From contig NC_135793.1 of the NCBI RefSeq assembly GCF_051106095.1, positions 2,771,501 through 2,835,500 on the forward strand: a DNA stretch of 64,000 nucleotides, read 5' to 3'. Under the pieces are notes generated by a model. That model searched no databases and was not told the origin of the DNA. It was given only the letters and a program-made list of their open reading frames with translations. Origin of the DNA: Pogona vitticeps. Its lineage: Eukaryota > Chordata > Lepidosauria > Squamata > Agamidae. How positions within the stretch are numbered: position 1 is the first letter of the stretch; each line of letters opens with the position of its first letter. Shown one piece after another: positions 1 through 10,150 of this stretch. The translations under genes were made by a program, and so were the position numbers.

Positions 1-93
1 GTCCAGAAATCTTGGCCAGCACAGCTGGTGGTGAAAGCATCTGGGAGTTTTAGTCCAAGAACATCTGGGGGAACCCAAGGTTGGGAGCCATTG
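1..93. repeat. hAT-type hairpin MITE, copy A (cut by window edge)
   Basis: The sequence holds the middle and right half of the interspersed hairpin element that recurs about ten times in the window (TTGGCCAGCACAGCTGGTGG core, then AGTCCAAGAACATCTGGGG and AAGGTTGGGA). The left end lies outside the window. It probably sits in intron 1 of the leftward myotubularin gene. Confidence 0.75.
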
Positions 94-1564
94 CTATAGA
101 CCAAATTTTGGAAAAAGCTACTGCAAACCTTCCAAAAGGCAGCTTATCTCTGATCCACTCCCCACGCTCCCCAGTCCTTTTATAAGAAACTTTTTAATCC
201 AGAGATGCCCTTCTTGATTCTTTGAACCAAGCTATGGGCTATCTATGCCCTTTTTCATACCCTGGCTTTAATAGCTAACACATTCCAGCAAGGTTCATAA
301 ACTGCATTTCTTCCTGCATTTAATTATGCCTAAGCAGACCTTCCACTTTTCTCTGGCAAGCCCAGTTACTCTGGGTCATTTCCACTGCAGGAAAGTTTGC
401 AAAGATTCCTAGAGGCGAAACATTTTAGTGCAGTATCAGTTTCCATTTATTTTGAATATACAAATCCTCACAGTTATACTTTGGCAAATGCTTCCCACAC
501 TGAAACTGCCACAAAAGTATCCCTTATTCCATCAACATAGTATTTCTGAATATAGGTGCAACCATCCATTCATACAATATTTACACCATAACAGAGAGAC
601 ATTTACTCTCAGTGCTGAGTTCTTGTTGCAACACCAGAAGGACACACAACGGCCAATGTACAAACCGTGACTTTGAAAATTTCTGTGCTTGTCCAATTTT
701 TGAACCATCTTGACTTACAAAAAATGCTGGACAGCATGAAAGCTCATGCTACTTCCAGCACATTTTGGGAAAGGCACAGACATTAAAGACAGACAACCCA
801 TGATTAGAAGAGGGAATTCCTTAACTGATGGAAAGTGTCTGAGTGCACAGCAGGAGTTTTTCTCATCTCTTATAATGAGCAAGTTCTGTAATTGGAATGT
901 GATTTCTCACACACCAAAGTTTGTGCGAATTATCGCTCAACACTAATGCACTTCTTAAGACTACCTGCAACATCTAATCTTTACTTAATGGTGCTGATAA
1001 AATGGAATGAACTCAACTCTGAATTTCGTGCATACACATTTACCTCTGAAATTTGCTTTAAAAACCCCTTTTCAGGGGTTACAATATCGCACAGCAGAAA
1101 ATACATGATTATAACATCTGTAAGATGCCTGGCCATGATCTATTCTCTACAGTAGAAAGTAGTTTTCAGAGACTAGACCTCAGAATACCCACTTGGTGTG
1201 AATAATGCCAAGGCTGTTGGAAATTTAGTGCAAGGGGGAGTGTAAGCTTAGAGGTTCAACTAAATCTTGGGAGTGAGAGAGAAACCAGTCAGCCACTGGA
1301 GTTATTCAAAAATCTTTGGTTACCAGTTTGAAACAATTGCCAATAGTTGCTCAAATTTGCTTCCTAGAAATCCAAAACTCAGTACTCAGTTATTTCGTAA
1401 AAATGTCATCTCGCCCACAAATTTTCAGGATGATTCCTAATGTTTAGGCTTGGCCCCTTTTTGTCCAGCTCCATCAATGCTGAGAAATACAAAGTATAAT
1501 GAACAGCATACATATTGCACTGATATTTGTACTTAGGTTTTTGGTTTAAAATGATATCCATTAT
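94..1564. other. non-coding stretch, probable intron of the leftward MTMR-like gene
   Basis: The DNA is AT-rich with short chance reading frames only, and I see no exon-like signal or recognisable repeat. Because a minus-strand first exon lies at 3437-3460, this stretch is most simply intron 1 of that gene. Confidence 0.5.
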
Positions 1565-1645
1565 ATAATGCCAGTCAATGTTTTTATAATTTTGATTGAC
1601 TGTGCCTGGTATTTTTGAATAACAACAATCACAATAATAATATAA
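1565..1645 (+). repeat. unclassified interspersed repeat end (copy 1)
   Basis: The run TTTTTATAATTTTGATTGAC followed by TGCCTGGTA and a CAA/ATA-rich tail is repeated in slightly changed form at about 2690-2810. A shared 3' portion with a simple-repeat tail looks like a retroposon end, but I cannot name the family. Confidence 0.45.
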
Positions 1646-2335
<690 letters not shown>

Positions 2336-2353
2336 CTGTAGTGTTCTAATAAA

Positions 2354-2490
2354 GGCAGTGTTTTATGTCTCTGGCTGCAGAGCCAAAGATTGGGAGTTCG
2401 ATTCCCCCTCTGGGCCTCCTTGACAAGGGCTGGGCATGATGATCCACTGGGTGCCTTCCAGCTTTGCAGTTCCAAGAAGATGATTGTCAC
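2354..2490 (+). mobile_element. tRNA-headed SINE (Sauria-like)
   Basis: The sequence has a tRNA-like head with GGCTGCAGAGCCAAAGATTG and a B-box-like GAGTTCGATTCC, then a body CCTCCTTGACAAGGGCTGG and CCTTCCAGCTTTGCAGTTCC. The same head and body recur at 31.75, 35.0, 35.65, 40.2 and 50.7 kb. It abuts the end of the CR1 fragment. Confidence 0.75.
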
Positions 2491-2689
2491 CTGCTGTTGC
2501 ATTTGTACAATTTGGGGGGCCCAATGGGCTATTTTTTTAAATATATTTTTTTCTCAACAATTATATAAAATATTATAATCAGCTGCGTATCTCTGAAATA
2601 ACATCATCAGAGCTGCAAAACCCAGCAAGATTAGGAACAGAATAGAGATTATACCAATATTTGACTGATACTTCGGCTTTGGGTTAACA

Positions 2690-2810
2690 CTTCTACCTGT
2701 TGTATAATACCCGTCAAATACTGTGTCTTGCATTTTTCAAATCATCATCATCAACGCTTTTATAATTTTGACTGACTGTCTGGTACATAATAATAATGAT
2801 AATACTATAC
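2690..2810 (+). repeat. unclassified interspersed repeat end (copy 2)
   Basis: This stretch contains TTTTATAATTTTGACTGACTG and CTGGTACATAATAATAATG, matching the repeat at 1565-1645. It ends in ATA/ATG simple repeats. The two copies flank the CR1 and SINE insertions. Confidence 0.45.
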
Positions 2811-3379
2811 GATAGCAACGATAGTAATAGCAATAAAGATAACGGTAACAACAATAATGCTTTAGGTGTAGCATCTCCAAAGACCTAGAAAACCCTCTCT
2901 CGCCCACAGGCTGCAGAAAGCTGCCTGGATGTGGGGGTCAGTCCCCCCCCCCCCGGTTTTCAGGAAATGCCTGGGAACCTCCTCCGTCCTTGGGAAAGAC
3001 CCCCCCCAAACAATTGGGCCGAATTCGGTGCCAAATGTGAAATTCCAAAATTGAGAATTCAATTTTAGTCAAATAGCGTGGGGGGGGGGTTGCCAACCTC
3101 ACGAAGACACAGACCCCAATAGTCAAGGAATGAAATCCCAGTCCACCTTGGGGAGTGGGGGGGGGCGAGAGACCTGGGCACATACTGGATGATGATTATG
3201 ATGATGGGGAGGGAGGATCCACAGGAGCCATATTATAAGGCATGCTCTGCACATGCCCAGAGGCAAGGGTGGGGGTGGGGGCTTTCCACAGAGGCAATTG
3301 CAGCCCCCACAAAAAAACAGCCCCCCCATTTCATGGCATGGAAAAAAAAGGTCCAGGAGCTGAGCCCCCCCCCTTTCCT

Positions 3380-3860
3380 CACAGCCCCTCAGGGGTGGGG
3401 GCGGTTTGGGGGAGGGAGCCCCCCCTCCCCCGTTACCTTAGGCGTCGTGATGTGCTCCATGGCGGGGGCGAGGGGGCCGAAACACCCCCCCGGGCCCCCC
3501 CCTTCCCGACGGCGGGCGCGCCCCCCTCTCCTCACGTCACCCCGCCGCTCCTGGCGGGCCTCTCCCTCCAACGGCTCTCCCTCGCGCCCTCTCTCCCCCC
3601 CGTCCCGCCCCGCCGCCAAAACCTCGCGAGACTCCCGGCGGAGCGCGAACTGGAGAGGGGGGGGAGAGGGAAACGGGCGCTGCGTCGCGAAGCCGCCGGC
3701 GCCATCTTGGGGGAGGGCACGGTGCCCTTCGAGCGGGGAAAACGAAGGGCGCGAGGTGCTGGGGGCGGCGGGGCGGCGGGCGTACTACCCCGCCGCCGTG
3801 CGCGTCGCAAATGGGAAGCCGGCTCTCTCTAAACCCTCCCCTTTCAGGAGCTACCCCGTT
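3380..3860. promoter_or_regulatory. CpG island with promoter of the MTMR-like gene
   Basis: The stretch is very GC-rich with dense CpG, in contrast to flanking DNA. It includes GCGCCATCTTGG near 3700, a YY1-type GCCATCTT core, and covers the minus-strand start codon at 3460. This is the usual layout of a housekeeping promoter. The long reading frames inside it are by-products of GC richness. Confidence 0.75.
3437..3460 (-). CDS. first coding exon of an MTMR6/7/8-type myotubularin (partial gene)
   Basis: On the minus strand ATGGAGCACATCACGACG starts a 24-nt coding exon reading MEHITTPK, followed at once by a splice donor GTAACG. The N terminus of the MTMR6/MTMR7/MTMR8 phosphoinositide 3-phosphatases is MEHIxTxKVE or MDHIxxPKVE, with a V following the K, so the match is specific although very short. 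The family dephosphorylates PI3P and PI(3,5)P2 on endosomes. The start lies in a CpG island, as expected for these genes, and the rest of the gene lies to the left outside the window. The paralogue cannot be fixed from eight residues; MTMR8 is my best guess from remembered fish and bird sequences. The gene is divergent from the Shisa-like cluster. Confidence 0.65.
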
Positions 3861-4229
3861 TTGGGGGGGAAGTTTGGGGGTAAAATAGTTGTTCTAAAAC
3901 AGGTGTTAATATTATTGCTAAAAAATCTAACGGGGCTGGTTGGGACTCCTCGGGAGTCAGGAAGGATTATTTTTCAGATGATGTTGGGAAAAAAAAAGGC
4001 ATAGAGTTGGACTCTTTGATCGCACTTCTCGGGGACAGATTTAACATTTCTGCAGCGTTTAGGGTTGATCGAGTACAATATAAAATTAAATATAATTTAC
4101 ATACTGTATTAATAAGGACCGATGTATTGGAGCTCCTTAAAAATGAGCAGCTAGATTGATTGATCAGGGTGGCTTTGCAGCCCACTTTTTTAGATCCCCG
4201 GAGTGAAAGATTTTTTTGTTACAAGTTTC

Positions 4230-4265
4230 CCTATACAAATAATCTACATTGTAGATTTGTATAGG
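4230..4265. repeat. short inverted repeat (hairpin)
   Basis: CCTATACAAAT pairs with ATTTGTATAGG and CTACA with TGTAG, separated by a three-base bulge (AAT) and a single central T. This gives 16 paired bases. It may be a tiny MITE remnant or a cruciform-forming site; nothing adjacent explains it. Confidence 0.7.
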
Positions 4266-4865
4266 AAAACACAGGAAATTAAGTTTCAAAGTGGCATACA
4301 TGTTATTCAAACAAAGGGCAGGCTGTGCTCCATAAAGATTTGGCTGTGGGTAAAGTGATAAAGTTAGTTAGTTTGCATCAGCTGGGGCTGAGGGCATTTA
4401 ATATTCATTTCCCTTCCAGTCTGCGGTTATATGTACTGTATACTGTATAACTATTATCACCATAACTGCATCCATGGTTGGGTGACATGCAATGGTGTGT
4501 AGTATTCAGTGGCACAACCCAGCTGACCAACCAGCATAAATAGGTTTCAAGAGGTAAATATCTGAGGAGAGAGAGAGATAAGATGGTCCTATTAACGTTT
4601 GCATGGTCTTCCACCCTATCTATGCTGTTTTGAGTGTTGCTTAACCAACTCACATTTCATTTTTTTCCCCCTTTAAATCGGCTTTCTCAAACCTCTTCCC
4701 TCCCAAACGTCTTCCCTCCGAAAGGTGTGGGGTGCAAGTCTTACCAGCTTCATCCAGCCTGCTCAGTTGGGCAGGAGTGATGGGAGATGTAGTCCCAGAC
4801 CAGAAGACCGGGTTTAAGTCCCTTTCTCTCAGTCTGTATCAAAGCTCAGATTTGTTAACAAAAAA

Positions 4866-4867
<2 letters not shown>

Positions 4868-4923
<56 letters not shown>

Positions 4924-4951
4924 GTTGTTCCTTCCTTCCTTCCTTCCTTCC
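4868..4951. repeat. compound microsatellite (GT)n(GA)n(TTCC)n
   Basis: About 20 GT units pass into GA units, then six TTCC units follow after a few bases. Confidence 0.95.
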
Positions 4952-6389
4952 TACGTCAGTGACTCAGACCTAAGCAACTCTTTCCCAAAAGATTAATACT
5001 GACATTAAAATAATACAGAGAGGATTATTTTCTTATCTCTAATGCCAGCTTATAGCGTGGTTTTGGCAGGAAGGAGGGGCTGCGGCTTCGCTCTTAAAAG
5101 TACGAATTAAAACATCATTTCTGAGGGGCAGAAGGAGCTAAGCTGTCAGAAGCTAAAATATGTTTTCACACACACCATCAATAAAGAAGCTTCTCTCAGA
5201 CTGCAGATCTACACACTTATATTGGGGGCCAAGCCCCACTGAGGTGAAGGGGTTACTTCAGAGAAGTTGTGGATAAGATTGAACTGTGCAAGATCTTGTC
5301 CGAGTTTTTCCGTTCAGCAGCAGAAAAAATAGCAGATGATGACAGTTTTACAGCATGTAACTTATGGCATGTTTGTTTTCATAACATATTTTTAATCTAG
5401 CTGTGGAGAGAGGGTCAATTACATGTATACCTATTTTTCATGATTCCTTTTTAGAGGGGATGGAAAAGGAGTCATATGACTTCATCATTTGCTTCTTTCC
5501 TCATGCTTCCTTCACAGCAGAATAAAACCTAAAGCTGAGTGTGTTTGTCCTCTGAACTTCCTTGATACACCCTAGCAGTCAATGGATATTTGCAATATGG
5601 TCTCTAGTGCCTCTTTTCTGAATCCAGCTTGAATGTTGGGCATGTCTTGCTCCATATATGGTTAGAAAATCTTTGTTGCAAAACTGTGAGCATCATTTTC
5701 TTGCGCGGGAAGTACTTTTCCATATTTCCATTTAAAAATTGCTGGGGATGACACTGTTTCTCCGCTGCCTGAGAGCTCTGATCTCCATGGCGTGGGCGAT
5801 CAGGCTCACAAAAGGGAAGAAACATTACAGTCATGTTCAGCTATTTAATTGAGAGGCCCTAAACACCAGAGTTCTGAGTCTCAGCCAGATTTTTGGACTC
5901 AGTCAGAGTTGTTCACTCTGGATCTGTCTGGACCGGAACAGACCACTTTTAGGTGTTGTGAATATATGGTGTCTGAATGAAATCTTGGGTTCTGTGCAGA
6001 ACCTGGCTTTCCGGTGACTGAAATACATTCAACTTTTCTCAAAGCTAAAGAGATTCAGTACAAGCAACATGGATTTCCTTATTCTTTTGGCCTTCCACAT
6101 AGTGTCAGAGACCATTTATGCTGGCTAGGGATTATGGGAGTTGTAGTCCAACACAGAGGAACCCCAAGTCCTCCTTAGAAAAAGGATTTTCACACTCCTC
6201 TTTCACAGCTATGCAGTCTGAGGCATAAAAAAAGAGGCATAAAAACTTGCATTTGATTTGATTCAAGTAAACCCATAATAGAGTCCTTCAAAAAGCTCTA
6301 GGAGCAGATGATTTCTGAGATATAAATGGCATTTAAAAAAAAAACAGCCAGCTTGACTTCTAGGTAAACGAGGGAGGGTGCTTGTGAGC

Positions 6390-6714
6390 CTGGATTGGGG
6401 CCACAGAGAAGGTCCTTTTTAGCTTTCCAGGTGGAGGTGTTTTGGTCCCTCCTGGGAAGGAGAGGAGGGAAAAGGTACAAATAGATCTAAGGCCAAACCA
6501 GCGATGGACGATTGCATTTCTGGGCCTCACGGGGGTCATTCTGCTGGCGGAACAACAACAACAACAACAAAGTCACACAAGACCTGGGTTCCTGGGTGTG
6601 TAAGGACTTGGCCACACTGAGTTCGGTGAAGGGGCCCCGGTTCAGCTGGTTTCGAAGCAGGAAAGTCCTCCCACCTGGCCAAGTCGGGGAGTCCGCTTGG
6701 AAAGAGCAGGTGCC
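6390..6714 (+). promoter_or_regulatory. promoter region of Shisa-like gene 1
   Basis: The stretch contains CCAGGTGGAGGTGTTTTGG (6427), which recurs upstream of genes 2 and 3 as CCAGGTGGAGACG and CAGGTGGAGGCGCTTTGGG. A degenerate form of the shared box (GGGGCCCCGGTTCAGCTGG) lies about 75 bases before the start codon. No clear TATA element is seen. A short (AAC)n run lies near 6550. Confidence 0.5.
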
Positions 6715-8481
6715 ATGGTGGAGAGAGCTTGGCTGTGTGGCCTAGTAGTCCTGCTGTGGGCCGAAGGAGACGCCTGCCTGGAGAGCCGTGGGCCAACGGA
6801 CCGAGAGTGGCTGAACCCCACCGACAGCCTAGGAAACCACCAGCACTCGCCCATCCCCTACCGTAAGGAAAACGGCCTCAGCTGTCACCCCGAGGCTGTT
6901 TTTGGAAGAGATGCATCTTTGGGTGGTTTTGGGCTGCATGCAAGGAGGCCGCTTTTGTGCTTTCCTGGGTCTCCCCTTATTCCGGTCCGGGCAGCACATC
7001 CTTGGCTGGTAGGATGGGGAGGGGGGCACATCCCCTGTGAGTGGCAGGCGACAGGGCATCCCTGGGGACCGAAGGATGCCTTCATACCTGAGCTGGCAAG
7101 CCTGCTTGCCTGCATGAATTCACACATGCACAGAGAGAAGCCGGCCAGGCGGGGAGGAGGAGGTTGAACCCTGGCTTCCAGTAAAGAAGCCCCCAGCAGT
7201 GGGGCAGGCTGGGGCTGTGCCCCCCCATTGATCCGAGGAGAGACGCCCTGGCTTCTCATCCTACAAGCCTCCTTGGAGGGGGGTCACGTGAATGCCCATC
7301 TGCTGGGCTTCACAGTAGGGTGGCCTGCTCATGCCACTCATGCCAAACCGGGGAGGGGGGGTCTGTCTTTGCACATGGAGATAAATGAGTTTAAAATGGG
7401 AGGCCCAAGTTCTCTGTTGCCCCACCATAGAACACCCAGGGGTTTTTGGAGGGCTTGTTTGGTGTGGGGGCCGCCGTAGGCTTTCACGGGGCATGTGGGC
7501 TAGTGTTCTGCTCACAGTGGCTGGCGGGGGTGGGGGGAGGTGATTCCTGCAGTTTCCTAAGCCGTCCTAAATCAACCGAGCATTTTGTGGCACAATAAAG
7601 AGTAACCGATTTAACGCGGCCTCTATGTCTGCCGACCGCCGAGCATCCGTAGCTCGCGCGGCCTGCTGCAGTCCGTGGAAGAGCAGAGAGCATGTTATTC
7701 TGAAGGCCTGAGAAAAAGGACTCGGTGCGATTAGATGGGAATTGTTGTGACTCTTTGATAAACCACAGTAAACCCAAATAACATCTGGTGTGTATGAGAA
7801 AGAATTCATGTGATGTAACAGGACTGTTTGCCTAGAAAACAACTTGTCAGCATAGCACAGATATTATATACAAAGAAACCAAAATGGAACCTCTCTGGCT
7901 CACTTCATAATTACAAAACCCATATGCCTTTAAAAGATTTTACCTTAAAAACCCATCTCATCACAGGGGGGGGGCAAGTTGGCACAAAGGGAAGGGAAGG
8001 CGGGTTAGGGTGGCTTCCGTGAAGAGAAAGTGGAAGAAACAGGTGAGGATGCAGGAGGGGGAGAGGCGGTCCCTGCCGGCACTCCAGACGGGCTTTTTCC
8101 CCCCCATTTGCAGGATGGGTGGCCGCTCTGACCGTGTTATGCGTTTCCCTTGCCGGCTGTCTGCTCCTGTGCTGTTGCAGCTTTTATCCCTCAAGACCTC
8201 CGTCTCCCCGGCAGCCTTCGAGCGTGGAGTGCATTCCCATGGAAGACCTCGAGCATCCCTTGGAGTCCCCCACCTCGGCGGCCTCTTCTCAGCTCTCCAG
8301 TTCGGTTGGGGACCCTCGAGGCCATCCGGAGGCTCCCCCTCCGTCGCCTGTGGTGCAGTTCCATCGGGCGTATGCCGAGAGCGTGGAAGACGGGGCGCCC
8401 CTCAGGCCCCTGGTGCACCGAGGTCTTTCTCGCCTCCTTTCACAGCCCAGTGGGGAAACGGATCTGCCCCTGCCGCACTGA
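6715..8481 (+). CDS. Shisa-like gene 1, Cys-domain-less paralogue (two coding exons)
   Basis: Exon 1 is 6715-6862 (donor GTAAGG), exon 2 is 8114-8481 (acceptor TTTGCAG); the intron is phase 1. The product is 171 residues. Residues 1-21 form a signal peptide (MVERAWLCGLVVLLWAEGDA). A short ectodomain of about 29 residues follows and lacks the Shisa cysteines. The membrane helix lies at about residues 51-72 and ends in a cysteine cluster (LLLCCCSF). The tail carries PPPSPVVQFHR and APLRPLVHRG, shared with genes 2 and 4. The ATG was chosen because it begins the hydrophobic signal directly and matches the other genes. Gene 2 is the closest relative: both ectodomains align around GP...W..PTD. The call as Shisa-like rests on the array context and gene structure, since the diagnostic domain is absent. 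Confidence 0.75.
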
Positions 8482-8833
8482 GGGAGGCCGGCAGAAGAGA
8501 CTTGTTAGGCCCAGCAGAACGCGACCCTGTCTTGGCCTGGTTTGGCTTTTAGGTTCCAGGGAGTAAACTGGGCTTGTGTTGGACAGTGCTTTTAAGACTG
8601 TGTAGGTTATCACGACTGACTGTGTCGTCTCATGGAGGAGGATGCTGGGCATCCTATCCTTAGGCTTTTAAAATCCGAACTGTACGGCAGCCGTCGCCCT
8701 CGCTCAAAGAAGCCAGGAAGACCGCGGGAAGTCACGCTTCGTGAATGAACGCCTTCCTTCTCTGGTGGCTGAGTGCCCTTGTTTTGCAGTTCCCTGTCCA
8801 TTTTATGCTTATAAATGTGTATCTCAAGCCTTT

Positions 8834-8839
8834 AATAAA
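8834..8839 (+). other. polyadenylation signal of gene 1
   Basis: AATAAA follows TAAATGTGTATCTCAAGCC, about 350 bases after the stop codon. Its placement matches the 3' ends of the other array genes. Confidence 0.75.
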
Positions 8840-8844
8840 AAAAA

Positions 8845-9929
8845 CAGTGGAATCTACCTGGTCTTGTTGATGCTGCCGGTCCATTTCCGAACCCCGGTCT
8901 ACTGGAAATCGAGGTCCATAAAGGCCCTCTTTCACAAGTGTTCTCCAACTGGAAAGGCTGTCCTTTTGTTAAAAAAATATCTCTGCACCCATTCCTGGGA
9001 AACCTGGAATCTTCGTGTTTATCCAAGGAGTGCAACTGTGGCTGCAATTCCCCCCACCCCGCTCCCATTTCTGCAAATAAAAATGTGAAGGGCTATTCCT
9101 GTTTTTTTTTTTTAATGGGAGGGGGGAACAAAAAAAAACAGAAGCAAATAGCACTATGGCATATTTTGCACCCGCCCTTCTGCAGCTTGGGAGGTCTAGT
9201 TCCCGTCCAGTGACCGATGAGGTCGGAAAAGATCCTTTAATTCTGACAAAAGGAATTTCAAGTTGCAGCCCCTTTGCTCCCTCCCATATCTAACAGTTGC
9301 CATTATTAAAGGAAAAGTAGCATTAGGAATTTTCTCAATGCTTCGTGAATACGAACCTTGCCTTGGCCTTCAGCTTTGTGGAACGGAGAAAGACTGGCTC
9401 CTGAGTAGACTGACAGGCATTGGGTCCTAAAAACGGTCTTGAAAGAGCTCGGTAGGTCAGAACTTGGAAAAGTGACTTTTTAAAAGACTAGTCTTTACAG
9501 ACTCTCCAGCCCGCGTGGCTCAGGGTAGCGAGGATTTCTAGGAAATGTAGTCCGAGAAGGTTTCCCCCCCCCCCCAAGGAAGGAACGGTGCAGCAAAAAC
9601 AACGGAGAGTCTGATGGCATTTTGAAGATGAAGAAGTTTTATTTTGCAAAAGCTCTCCCAGGCTGTCGCTCCTGTGCTCAGGTACAGCGGGGGGCAGTTC
9701 AAGAAAGTGGGGCTTCCAAGGTCTGTGTAGCACCTGCATCCTAGCAGACAGGGATACATTTCCTTTTAAGCCACAGGCCCTGCTTAAAACTCCCAGATGA
9801 CTCAGAAGCAGACCCAGACGAGGGCTTAGCCGGCATGAATCTGGACCCCCACCGGAGCCTCTTTCAACCTTCCAGGTGGAGACGATGTTGGGCCATTTTG
9901 GGTGTGGGTAGGAATGAATGGCAGGGTGC
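8845..9929. other. intergenic spacer, genes 1 to 2
   Basis: No exon is seen. A diverged interspersed repeat lies at about 9595-9700 (GTCTGATGGCATTTTGAAGA, TTTATTTTGCAAAAGCTCTC), a fragment type also found near 23860 and 24480. CTTCCAGGTGGAGACG at about 9870 is the upstream promoter motif of gene 2. Confidence 0.5.
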
Positions 9930-9952
9930 GGATCGGGACCAAGCCAGCTGGG
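9930..9952 (+). promoter_or_regulatory. shared promoter box, gene 2
   Basis: GGATCGGGACC and AAGCCAGCTGGG match the box found before genes 3-10. It lies about 200 bases before the start codon. AGCTTTAATTAGC at about 10049 is the best TATA-like sequence. Confidence 0.7.
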
Positions 9953-10150
9953 TCGGATTGTGTCCCCCTGTCTCTCCAGAGAGAGAGAGTTCAGTGGAGG
10001 AACAAACTGGGAGAGGAAGGGGTTGCCATTGGCTTGGCTAATTAAGGGAGCTTTAATTAGCAAACCAGGAGCCTGGAGTTGGGCTAGTGATAGCCAAGCC
10101 AGGCTGAAAAGATCTCACTCTGATTGAAACCTCCTCAAGGGGTGGGTGCC

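Larger units (their letters stand above)
3861..6390. other. intergenic stretch between the MTMR-like gene and the Shisa-like cluster
   Basis: No coding exon could be supported. The stretch holds a perfect-arm hairpin at 4230-4265, a compound GT/GA/TTCC microsatellite at 4868-4951, and a diverged short repeat near 5225-5290 (CCCCACTGAGGTGAAGGGG context). The remaining ORFs are short and lack splice-site support. Confidence 0.5.

Noticed and set aside
3189-4004. Open frames of up to 271 codons around the left CpG island
   Set aside because: The composition is Pro/Arg/Gly-rich from GC bias, overlapping frames on both strands are equally open, and only the short MTMR-like exon has family support.
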